This document shows, in pieces, positions 5,300 to 11,701 of a DNA stretch of 12,073 nucleotides. Within the stretch, counting starts at the first letter, position 1. Every line of letters begins with the position of its first letter. The DNA lies in assembly GCA_033856535.1 (NCBI GenBank), contig JAWVEV010000050.1, positions 1 through 12,073 of the forward strand, in the 5' to 3' direction. Below the pieces are notes generated by a model. That model saw only the letters and a list, made by a program, of their open reading frames with translations. It was not told where the DNA came from and did not search any database. This stretch comes from JAWVEV01 sp033856535. Its GTDB lineage: Bacteria > Actinomycetota > Thermoleophilia > Miltoncostaeales > Miltoncostaeaceae. A program made the translations under genes and the position numbers.

Positions 5300-6547
5300 G
5301 TGGGCGTGGTGGGCCTCGGCTACGTGGGCCTGCCGCTCGCCGCGACGTTCGCCGAGGCCGGTGTTCCGGTGCTCGGCCTCGATGCCGTGCCCTCGAAGGT
5401 GGAGGCGGTCAACTCCGGCCGCTCCTACATCGAGGACGTCTCGTCCGAGCGGCTGCGGCCGCTCACCGAGGGCGGGACGATCCGCGCGACCACCTCATGG
5501 GACGAGCTCCGCGCGATGGACGCGGTGATCATCTGCCTGCCCACGCCGCTCACCGAGCACCGCGAGCCGGACCTGTCGGCCGTGCTCGGCGCCGCGGAGA
5601 GCCTCGCGAGCCGCCTGCGCAAGGGCCAGCTGGTGGTGCTGGAGAGCACCACCTACCCGGGCACCACGCGCGAGGAGCTCGCCCCGGTGCTCGAGCGCTC
5701 GGGCCTGATCGCCGGACGCGACTTCAACCTCGCCTTCTCGCCGGAGCGGGTCGACCCGGGCCGCGTCGACTGGACCACCCGCACCACGCCCAAGGTGGTC
5801 GGAGGCCTCACGCCGGCGTGCACCCGCGCCGCGGCTGACCTCTACGCGTGGGCCTGCGACACGCTGATTCAGGTCTCGAGCCCCGAGGTCGCGGAGATGA
5901 CCAAGCTCCTCGAGAACATCTTCCGCGCGGTCAACATCGCGCTGGTCAACGAGCTGGCGGTCGTCTGCGACCGGATGGGCATCAAGATCTGGGAGGTCAT
6001 CGACGCGGCCGCGACGAAGCCGTTCGGCTACATGCCGTTCCGGCCGGGCCCCGGCCTCGGCGGCCACTGCATCCCGATCGACCCCTTCTACCTCACGTGG
6101 AAGGCGCGCGAGTACGACCTGCACACCGAGTTCATCGAGCTCGCCGGCAAGATCAACTCGCAGATGCCGGGCTTCTGCGTGGGCAAGGTTGCGCGGGCGC
6201 TGAACAGCCGGCGGATGGCGGTGAACGGCAGCAAGGTGCTGCTGTTCGGCGTGGCCTACAAGGCGAACGTGAACGACACGCGCGAGAGCCCGGCGCTGCG
6301 GATCATCGAGCTGCTGCGCGACGAGGGCGCCGAGGTCTCGTACCACGACCCGCACGTCGCGGCGCTGCCGCGCCAGGGGCTTGCGAGCGTCCCGCTCGAC
6401 GAGGCGGCCCTGCGCGAACACGACGTGTCCGTCGTGGTGACCGCGCACGACGGGATCGACTGGGACATGGTGGCGCGTGAGGCGCCGCTGGTCGTCGATC
6501 TCCGCAACGTGATCCCAGAGGGTGACGGCAAGGTCTGGAGGCTCTAG
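5300..6547 (+). CDS. wbpA: Nucleotide-sugar dehydrogenase, WbpA-like (UDP-GlcNAc 6-dehydrogenase)
   Basis: A cytosolic NAD-dependent enzyme that oxidises C6 of a UDP-hexose in two steps; WbpA makes UDP-GlcNAc-uronic acid. The 415 residues begin with the Rossmann motif GVVGLGYVGLPLAA (2-15). They continue with PTPLTEHREPDLS (81-93), LESTTYPGTT (114-123) and AFSPERVDPG (145-154). The catalytic region has KLLENIFRAVNIALVNE (202-218) and GPGLGGHCIPIDPFYLTWKA (250-269), with catalytic Cys257. The C-terminal UDP-binding domain has AYKANVNDTRESPA (319-332). The AAATKPFGYMPF and LTWKARE blocks are typical of the WbpA/TviB branch rather than plain UDP-glucose dehydrogenases. The GTG start lacks a good ribosome binding site. 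The frame is open back to 5222, so a slightly longer N-terminus is possible. It is first in the wbpA-B-D operon. Confidence 0.92.
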   Translation: MGVVGLGYVGLPLAATFAEAGVPVLGLDAVPSKVEAVNSGRSYIEDVSSERLRPLTEGGTIRATTSWDELRAMDAVIICLPTPLTEHREPDLSAVLGAAESLASRLRKGQLVVLESTTYPGTTREELAPVLERSGLIAGRDFNLAFSPERVDPGRVDWTTRTTPKVVGGLTPACTRAAADLYAWACDTLIQVSSPEVAEMTKLLENIFRAVNIALVNELAVVCDRMGIKIWEVIDAAATKPFGYMPFRPGPGLGGHCIPIDPFYLTWKAREYDLHTEFIELAGKINSQMPGFCVGKVARALNSRRMAVNGSKVLLFGVAYKANVNDTRESPALRIIELLRDEGAEVSYHDPHVAALPRQGLASVPLDEAALREHDVSVVVTAHDGIDWDMVAREAPLVVDLRNVIPEGDGKVWRL

Positions 6548-6550
6548 AGG

Positions 6551-7570
6551 ATGTCCGTCTCGATCGGCGTGGTCGGCCTCAACTACTGGGGCCCGAACCT
6601 CGTCCGCAACTTCGCCCGCCTGCCGGGCAGCCGGCTGGCCTGGTGCTGCGACCTCGATGAGGACCTGCTCGATCGCCAGCGGCAGGCCTTCCCCGACGCC
6701 CGCTTCACCACCCGGTACGAGGACCTGCTGAAGGACCCGGACCTCGACGCCGTCGTGGTCGCCACCCCGGTCCCCACCCACGCGCCGCTGGCGAAGCGGG
6801 CCTTGGAGGCCGGGAAGGACGTCTTCGTCGAGAAGCCCCTGGCCGTCTCGGCCGCCGACGCGAACGAGCTGGCCGCCCTGGCCGACGCGCGCGACCGCGT
6901 GCTGATGGTCGACCACCTGCTCGTCTACCACCCCGGCGTCCAGAAGGTGAAGGCGCTGATCGACGAGGGCGCGCTCGGCGAGGTCTTCTACCTCTACGGC
7001 AACCGGCAGAACCTCGGCATCGTGCGCCCGGACGAGAACGCGCTCTGGAGCCTCGGCCCGCACGACATCTCCGTGATGCTCTGGCTGGTCGGCGAGCGCC
7101 CGGTCGAGGTCGCGGCCAGCGGCGAGAGCTACCTGCAGCCGGGCGTGGAGGACGTGGTCTTCGGCAGGATCCGGTTCCCCTCGGGGGTGCTGGGGCACCT
7201 GCATCTCTCGTGGCTCGACCCGCACAAGATGCGCAAGATGACCGTCATCGGCTCCGACCGGATGGTGGTCTTCGACGACATGGAGACCGAGCGCAAGGTG
7301 ACCGTCTACGACAAGGGCCCGGTCCCGCGGACGCAGGAGTACGGCGAGTACATCCAGGTGCGCTCGGGCGACATCCACATCCCGAAGATCCCCGGCACCG
7401 AGCCGCTGCGGCTGGTCTGCGAGGAGTTCGTCTCGGCGGTCGCCGAGCGCCGGCCGCCGCAGGCCGACGGCTGGGCCGGCGCCGCGGTGGTGGGGGTGCT
7501 CGAGGCGATGAGCGAGAGCCTGCGATCCGGCGGGCGCCCCGTCGCGCTGGCCCAGGGGACGCCGGCATGA
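6551..7570 (+). CDS. wbpB: Gfo/Idh/MocA oxidoreductase, WbpB/WlbA-like
   Basis: A 339-residue cytosolic NAD-dependent sugar dehydrogenase. In the Wbp pathway it oxidises C3 of UDP-GlcNAc-uronic acid to the 3-keto sugar that an aminotransferase then takes. The Rossmann start is GVVGLNYWGPNLVRNF (6-21), followed by VVVATPVPTHAPLAKRALEA (68-87) and the family motif VEKPLAVS (93-100, Lys95). The C-terminal substrate domain has NRQNLG (151-156), WSLGPHDISVMLW (166-178, His171) and GHLHLSWLDPHKMRKM (215-230), which resemble WlbA/WbpB. GGAGG lies 9 nt upstream (6537-6541), inside the end of wbpA, and the start is 3 nt after the wbpA stop. Its own stop overlaps the next ATG. The exact substrate is inferred from neighbours; the family is secure. 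Confidence 0.9.
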   Translation: MSVSIGVVGLNYWGPNLVRNFARLPGSRLAWCCDLDEDLLDRQRQAFPDARFTTRYEDLLKDPDLDAVVVATPVPTHAPLAKRALEAGKDVFVEKPLAVSAADANELAALADARDRVLMVDHLLVYHPGVQKVKALIDEGALGEVFYLYGNRQNLGIVRPDENALWSLGPHDISVMLWLVGERPVEVAASGESYLQPGVEDVVFGRIRFPSGVLGHLHLSWLDPHKMRKMTVIGSDRMVVFDDMETERKVTVYDKGPVPRTQEYGEYIQVRSGDIHIPKIPGTEPLRLVCEEFVSAVAERRPPQADGWAGAAVVGVLEAMSESLRSGGRPVALAQGTPA

Positions 7571-8268
7571 GCCGCGAGAACCTGGTCCTCGGCGAGGGAG
7601 TGGAGATCGGCGACGACGTCGAGATCGGCGCCAACGTGGTCATCCACGCCGGCACCAAGATCGGCGACGGCTGCGTGATCCAGGACAACGTGGTGCTGGG
7701 CAAGCAGCCGAAGCTCTCCTCGCGGTCCACCAGCAAGCGCGAGCCGCTCCCGCCCTGCGAGCTGGCCCCGGGCGCCGCCATCTGCAGCGGCGCGCTGGTC
7801 TACGCCGGCACCAAGATCGGCCCGAACGCCATCGTGGGCGACCAGGCCTCGGTGCGCGAGCGCTGCGTGGTCGGCGAGGGCGCGGTGATCGGCCGCGGCG
7901 TGTGCGTCGAGAACGACGTCCCGATCGGCGCCTTCTGCAAGATCCAGTCGAACTCGTACATCACCGCCTACTCCGAGCTCGAGGACCACGTCTTCATCGC
8001 GCCCTGCGTGACGACGACCAACGACAACTTCATGGGCCGCACGGAGGCGCGCCATTCCCTGATCAAGGGGGCGATCTTCCGCCGCGGCGCCCGGGTGGGC
8101 GGCGGCGCGGTCATCCTGCCGGGGATCGAGATCGGCGCCGAGGCCTTCGTGGCCGCCGGCGCGCTCGTGACGCGCGACGTGCCGCCCGGCAAGCTGGTCG
8201 CCGGGCTCCCCGCGCACGTCTGGCGGGACGTGCCGAGCGAGGAGATGCTCTCGGAGGAGGCGGTGTAG
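7567..8268 (+). CDS. wbpD: Left-handed beta-helix acyltransferase, WbpD-like
   Basis: A cytosolic hexapeptide-repeat acetyltransferase of 233 residues. WbpD N-acetylates the 3-amino group of UDP-2-acetamido-3-amino-glucuronic acid. Repeats of the [LIV]-G-x4 type run almost throughout: VEIGDDVEIGANVVIHAGTK (12-31), IGPNAIVGDQASV, VVGEGAVIGRGVCV, VPIGAFCKI. Then comes the acceptor-site loop TTTNDNFMG (149-157) and the end VAAGALVTRDVPPGKLVAGL (195-214). Residues 46-68 interrupt the helix with a basic, Ser/Pro-rich loop (KQPKLSSRSTSKREPLPP). It is longer than the roughly 190 aa I recall for WbpD. ATGA overlap with wbpB shows coupling. Because the 3-amino substrate requires WbpE, which is absent here, the acceptor is inferred; another amino sugar is possible. 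Confidence 0.87.
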   Translation: MSRENLVLGEGVEIGDDVEIGANVVIHAGTKIGDGCVIQDNVVLGKQPKLSSRSTSKREPLPPCELAPGAAICSGALVYAGTKIGPNAIVGDQASVRERCVVGEGAVIGRGVCVENDVPIGAFCKIQSNSYITAYSELEDHVFIAPCVTTTNDNFMGRTEARHSLIKGAIFRRGARVGGGAVILPGIEIGAEAFVAAGALVTRDVPPGKLVAGLPAHVWRDVPSEEMLSEEAV

Positions 8269-8270
8269 CG

Positions 8271-8792
8271 ATGCGCCGGCGGCGTCGGACGGCGCACGAG
8301 CGCCGGTTGGAGGCCCCGGACGGGTCGGTGGTCGTCCGCGACCGGAGCGGCGACGACGGCGCCCGGCTGCTCGAGCTGACCATGCCGGGCGGCGAGCGCG
8401 TCCAGGTCGCCCAGCGCCTCACCGGCTGGCTCTGCCTGGCCGACGGCGTCCCGCCCGGGCTGCCGCTGGGGTCGGTCGCCGAGGCGGTCGAGGCCTTCAC
8501 CGGCCGGCGCCGCGCCGACGAGCCCTGGATCTCGGTGCTCGAGGAGTTCGCCACCGGCCTGACCCCGGCCCCCGGCGAGGGGATCACGCCGGAGCAGCTC
8601 GACCTGCTCCACGGCTGGCGCGCCGAGCGGCCCGAGATCTACTGGGACGGGCCGCGCGCCCAGCATGGCGGCGGCTGGTACTTCTTCCTCGGCGGCCTGC
8701 CCGGGAGCGCCTGGGTGATGGAGTACGGCGCGCACGCCGAGGAGGCGGTCGCCGCGGCCCTGCGCCGGGCCATCCTGATCCTCGGGGAATGA
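8271..8792 (+). CDS. Hypothetical soluble protein at the end of the wbp operon
   Basis: I do not recognise this 173-residue protein. It starts with a strongly basic tail (MRRRRRTAHERR). A beta-like part follows (SVVVRDRSGDDGARLLELTM, 19-38), then a helical middle with an acidic patch, and a distinctive segment WDGPRAQHGGGWYFFLGG (125-142). It ends in a helix (EEAVAAALRRAILILGE). No signal peptide or membrane helix is apparent. ATG 8271 follows the wbpD stop by 2 nt and has GGAGGAGG (8253-8260) 10 nt upstream, so it is clearly cotranscribed with wbpA-B-D. The frame is open further upstream inside wbpD, but that is shadow. Operon position suggests a link to the sugar pathway. Nothing in the sequence shows an enzymatic role. 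Confidence 0.75.
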   Translation: MRRRRRTAHERRLEAPDGSVVVRDRSGDDGARLLELTMPGGERVQVAQRLTGWLCLADGVPPGLPLGSVAEAVEAFTGRRRADEPWISVLEEFATGLTPAPGEGITPEQLDLLHGWRAERPEIYWDGPRAQHGGGWYFFLGGLPGSAWVMEYGAHAEEAVAAALRRAILILGE

Positions 8793-8807
8793 CCCGGGCG
8801 GACCTCG

Positions 8808-8841
8808 CGGGCGGCGGGCGGACGCGGCGGCCCGCCGCCCG
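8808..8841. terminator. Strong GC hairpin between convergent genes
   Basis: GGGCGGCGGGC (8809-8819) and GCCCGCCGCCC (8830-8840) pair perfectly over 11 bp around a 10-nt loop; one more C-G pair extends the stem. It begins 16 nt after the stop of the wbp-operon hypothetical gene and 13 nt past the stop of the minus-strand gene opposite. There is no U-tract, as is common in GC-rich actinobacteria. It probably ends transcription from both sides. Confidence 0.65.
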
Positions 8842-8853
8842 GTTCGGTCCCCC

Positions 8854-9174
8854 CTAAGCTGGGACTCCCGCGTCGAGGGCGCGCCCGCTCAGGCGCTCCA
8901 CGAAGCGGTCCGGCTCGGTCGGCGTGACGGTCATCCACGGAAGGCCGACGTGGCCGCGCACCCTGATGCGCACCTCGTCGCCGCGAAACGGCATCCCGTG
9001 GCCGCCCACCTCCCAGCCGGGGGCCCAGCCCTTCTCGACCCGCTCGATGTCGCCGTAGGCGACCGAGCGGAGCAACCGCCCCCCGACGCTCACCCGGAGG
9101 CACTCCTCGGCGAGCTCGTACTCGAAGGACGACATCAGGTCGCGTGTCGGGTCCTTGAGGCTTTTTTGAGACAT
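8854..9174 (-). CDS. Hypothetical small protein, possibly PH-like beta fold
   Basis: A 106-residue soluble protein without signal peptide. After a polar N-terminus it has alternating strand-like segments: FEYELAEECLRVSVGGRLL (17-35), VAYGDIERVEKGW (38-50), DEVRIRVRG (66-74) and WMTVTPTEPDRFVERLSGR (80-98). A Gly/Trp-rich turn (PGWEVGGHGMPF) lies in the middle. Strands followed by one C-terminal helix, with the TEPDRFVERL pattern, recall bacterial PH-like domains, but this is a weak resemblance. The start is ambiguous. ATG 9174 is used here; ATG 9210 overlaps the upstream propeller stop as ATGA (coupling), and ATG 9135 is closest to the conserved-looking part. None has a clear Shine-Dalgarno. 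It lies directly downstream of the propeller gene. Confidence 0.7.
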   Translation of the reverse strand: MSQKSLKDPTRDLMSSFEYELAEECLRVSVGGRLLRSVAYGDIERVEKGWAPGWEVGGHGMPFRGDEVRIRVRGHVGLPWMTVTPTEPDRFVERLSGRALDAGVPA

Positions 9175-9206
9175 GCCCGAAGGTTCCCGGGCGCCGGTGA
9201 TCGCAA

Positions 9207-10628
9207 TCATCGCCGCGCCCGGAGCGGTCGGGGCACGACGAAGGGCAGCGTCGCCCCGTCCCGGCGGCCCGCCTCGTCGACCACGACCAGCCGGATCCGG
9301 TAGCGGCCGGCGGGCAGCCTGCCGAGCGGCAGCGCGCGGTTCCCGGCGATCAGGTCGCGCGGCCGCACCCGGCGCACCGTCGCGAACGCCGGCCGCCGGC
9401 CGGGGCGGGCGCGGCGCACCTCGAGCACCGCCTGGAGCGCGGCCGGGGTGCTCAGCCGGAAGCGCACCGTGCGCCGCCCGGCCCGCGCGGCGACCACCGC
9501 GAGCCGGGTGATCTGCGGGCCGGCGACGGGCGGTGGAGGGGGCGGCGGGGGCGGCGTGCCGGGGTCGCCCCCGGCGGGGCCGGGCACACCCGCCGGGGGC
9601 GGCTCGGGGAGGACCGGGGGCGGGGGCTCCGGCGGAGCGTCGGCGGCCGGCCCCCAGTCGGCGCCCGCGGCGCCGGCGATCAGGAGGCGCGGCGCCCCGC
9701 AGCCGCCGTCGTCGGCGCGCCAGACCCCGTCGGGCTGGGTCCAGATCAGGCTCGCGCCGTCCGGCGACCAGCTCGGCGCCACGCCGGCCAGGCCGTGCGC
9801 CGGCAGCGCGATCGCGCAGGCCGGGACCGGCGGCGCCAGGAAGCCGGCGGCCGTCGAGACGTCGATGCGGTCCGTCCCGCCGTCGAGCGGGCTGGCGACG
9901 ACCGCCAGCCGGTCGCCGACCCGGCTCAGCTCGGTCTCGGTCAGGGCCTCGCTCGCCCCGTTCCCCTCGGGGTCGGGCGGGAAGGTGCCGAACCAGGGGA
10001 CCGCCTCGGCGCCGATCCCCGCGGTGAACACCTGGGTCGTCAGGGTCGCGGAGGGGTCGGTGACGATCACCCGGGTCTCGTCGATCCACGAGGCGTGGCT
10101 CCGCGGCCCCGCTCCGGCCGGGTCGGTGTCGCCCAGATCCTCGCCGGTGCGCGCGTCCATGTAGCCGGTGCGCTCGCTCACGATCCGCAGGCCCGGGACC
10201 GGCGCGAGGGGGTCGTCGTCGGGCGCGGCCAGCGCCCAGCCGTAGGCGACCGTCGCCCCGTCCGGCGACACGCGCGGGGCGGAGGGGCCGAGCGTCTCCA
10301 GGGCCTCGCCCGCGGTCGCCGGGCGCGGCTCCCACGGGCCGCCGAGCACGGCGCCGCCGCGCGCCAGGCGCAGGATCCCGGGCCGCCGGTCGTCCGGCTG
10401 CCCGCGGCTCGCGACCAGCGTCCCGTCGTCGGCCTGCGAGACCGTGAGGTATGGCTCGACCGCCCCGTCGCCCGTCACGCGCCGCTCGCCGGTTCCGTCT
10501 GGGGCGACGAGCCAGAGGTCGCCGCCCCGCACGAACGCGATCGAGCCGTCGTCGGCCGCGCCGGCCGGCGCGGCCGTCGTCGCGACCGCCGCCAGCGCGA
10601 GCGCCGCCAGGGAGCCGCGGCCCCTCAT
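9207..10628 (-). CDS. Secreted TolB-like beta-propeller protein with Pro-rich linker
   Basis: A predicted exported protein of 473 residues. Residues 1-24 look like a signal peptide (MRGRGSLAALALAAVA, then APAGA before DDG). Residues 27-325 have propeller-type repeats with TolB/WD40-like motifs: GSIAFVRGGDLWLVAPDGTG, RVSPDGATVAYG (119-130), and WSPDGASLIWTQPDGVWRAD (287-306). A low-complexity linker (331-371), including a run of nine prolines, leads to a C-terminal beta domain (373-468). That domain begins ITRLAVVAARAGRRTVRFRL and includes LPAGRYRIRLVVVDEAGR, an immunoglobulin-like pattern common in secreted proteins of high-GC actinobacteria. Only two cysteines are present (271 and 310). There is no catalytic motif, so binding or scaffolding outside the membrane is likely. 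ATG 10628 is chosen because it starts the signal peptide. Ligand unknown. Confidence 0.85.
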   Translation of the reverse strand: MRGRGSLAALALAAVATTAAPAGAADDGSIAFVRGGDLWLVAPDGTGERRVTGDGAVEPYLTVSQADDGTLVASRGQPDDRRPGILRLARGGAVLGGPWEPRPATAGEALETLGPSAPRVSPDGATVAYGWALAAPDDDPLAPVPGLRIVSERTGYMDARTGEDLGDTDPAGAGPRSHASWIDETRVIVTDPSATLTTQVFTAGIGAEAVPWFGTFPPDPEGNGASEALTETELSRVGDRLAVVASPLDGGTDRIDVSTAAGFLAPPVPACAIALPAHGLAGVAPSWSPDGASLIWTQPDGVWRADDGGCGAPRLLIAGAAGADWGPAADAPPEPPPPVLPEPPPAGVPGPAGGDPGTPPPPPPPPPVAGPQITRLAVVAARAGRRTVRFRLSTPAALQAVLEVRRARPGRRPAFATVRRVRPRDLIAGNRALPLGRLPAGRYRIRLVVVDEAGRRDGATLPFVVPRPLRARR

Positions 10629-10654
10629 CAGTGCCGCCGACCGCCCATGATGGA

Positions 10655-10684
10655 AGGTTATGTCGGTTTCAGCAGGGGAAACAA
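10655..10684 (-). promoter_or_regulatory. Candidate promoter of the propeller gene
   Basis: On the minus strand TTGTTT (10684-10679) and TAACCT (10660-10655) are separated by 18 bp, a sigma-70-like arrangement with partial matches at both hexamers. Transcription would begin about 20 nt before ATG 10628. The AT content of this 68-bp gap is clearly above its surroundings, which supports a promoter here. Confidence 0.35.
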
Positions 10685-10696
10685 CCCCGCCGGGCC

Positions 10697-11701
10697 CTAG
10701 CTGTGCGCCGCTCTCCCGCCGTACTGGGCCTCGTAGTACCGCAGGTAGTCGCCGCGCTTGATCGGCTCCCACCACTCGCGCCGGTCGCGGTACCACTCGA
10801 CCGTGTCGCTCAGCGCCTCGGCGAAGGAGCGCTTCGGCGCCCACCCCAGGGCCCGCAGCTTGGTCGTGTCGAGCGCGTAGCGCCGGTCGTGTCCGGGCCG
10901 GTCCTCGACGTGGCGGATCAGCGACTCGTCGCGGCCGGTCAGCTCCAGGATCCGCCGGGTGATCTCCATGTTGGGCGCCTCGTAGCCGCCGCCCACGTTG
11001 TAGACCTCGCCCGCCGTCCCGCGCTCCAGCGCGGTCCAGATCCCCTCGCAGTGGTCATCGGCGTGGATCCAGTCGCGCACCTGCATGCCGTCGCCGTAGA
11101 CCGGCAGCGGCTCCCCGTCGAGCGCGTTGGTGACGAAGAGCGGGATCAGCTTCTCCGGGTACTGGCGGGGCCCGAAGGTGTTCGACCCGCGGGTGACGAC
11201 CGCGTCGATGCCGTAGGTCCGGTGCCAGGCCAGCACCTGCAGGTCGCCGCCGGCCTTGCTCGCCGAGTACGGGCTGCTGGGGCTGATCGGGTCGGTCTCG
11301 CGGAAGGCGCCGCGCGGGATCGAGCCGTACACCTCGTCGGTCGAGACCTGCACGAAGCGGCCCACGCCGGCGCCGCGGGCGGCGTCGAGCAGCACCGCGG
11401 TCCCCACGACGTCGGTCCGGATGAACGCCGCGGGCTCCAGGATGCTGCGGTCGACGTGGCTCTCGGCCGCGAAGTTGACCACGGCGTCGCAGCCGGCGAT
11501 CGCATCGGCGACCGGCGACGCGTCGGCGATGTCGGCGTGCACGAAGCGGTAGCGCGGGTCGTCCGCCACCTCGGCCACGTTGGCCGGGTTGCCGGCGTAG
11601 GTGAGCTTGTCCAGGTTGACCACCTCGGCGCCGCGCCCCAGCGCCAGGCGCACGAAGGCCGAGCCGATGAAGCCGCACCCGCCGGTGACCAGGAGCCTCA
11701 C
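10697..11701 (-). CDS. rfbB: dTDP-glucose 4,6-dehydratase
   Basis: A cytosolic short-chain dehydrogenase/reductase enzyme (RmlB) that converts dTDP-D-glucose to dTDP-4-keto-6-deoxy-D-glucose, the second step of dTDP-L-rhamnose synthesis. The 334-residue length is normal. Motifs: NAD-binding GGCGFIG (7-13), LDKLTYAGNPANV (30-42), FAAESHVDRSI (77-87), catalytic STDEVYG (120-126) with Asp122 and Glu123, YSASK (145-149) with Tyr145 and Lys149, RGSNTFGPRQYPEKLIPLF (171-189), GDGMQVRDWIHADDH (203-217) and YNVGGGYE (234-241). The GTG start at 11701 overlaps the TGA of rfbD as GTGA, so the two are translationally coupled, with rfbD upstream. Homologues of rmlA and rmlC are not in the window and may lie to the right. 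Confidence 0.96.
   Translation of the reverse strand: MRLLVTGGCGFIGSAFVRLALGRGAEVVNLDKLTYAGNPANVAEVADDPRYRFVHADIADASPVADAIAGCDAVVNFAAESHVDRSILEPAAFIRTDVVGTAVLLDAARGAGVGRFVQVSTDEVYGSIPRGAFRETDPISPSSPYSASKAGGDLQVLAWHRTYGIDAVVTRGSNTFGPRQYPEKLIPLFVTNALDGEPLPVYGDGMQVRDWIHADDHCEGIWTALERGTAGEVYNVGGGYEAPNMEITRRILELTGRDESLIRHVEDRPGHDRRYALDTTKLRALGWAPKRSFAEALSDTVEWYRDRREWWEPIKRGDYLRYYEAQYGGRAAHS

Noticed and set aside
5495..7378. A 627-codon open frame antisense to wbpA and wbpB
   Set aside because: Its composition (Arg, Val, Asp, His, Leu repeats without a fold) is the usual antisense shadow of GC-rich genes, and both opposite genes have clear family motifs.
9211..10335. Long minus-strand frame extending the small hypothetical gene through the propeller gene
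   Set aside because: It is the shifted frame of the propeller gene, full of Arg/Gly/Pro; the real gene begins at 9210 or later.
10675..10688. GGGG-AAACAA-CCCC hairpin after rfbB
   Set aside because: Only a 4-bp stem; too weak to call a terminator, and it overlaps the proposed propeller promoter.
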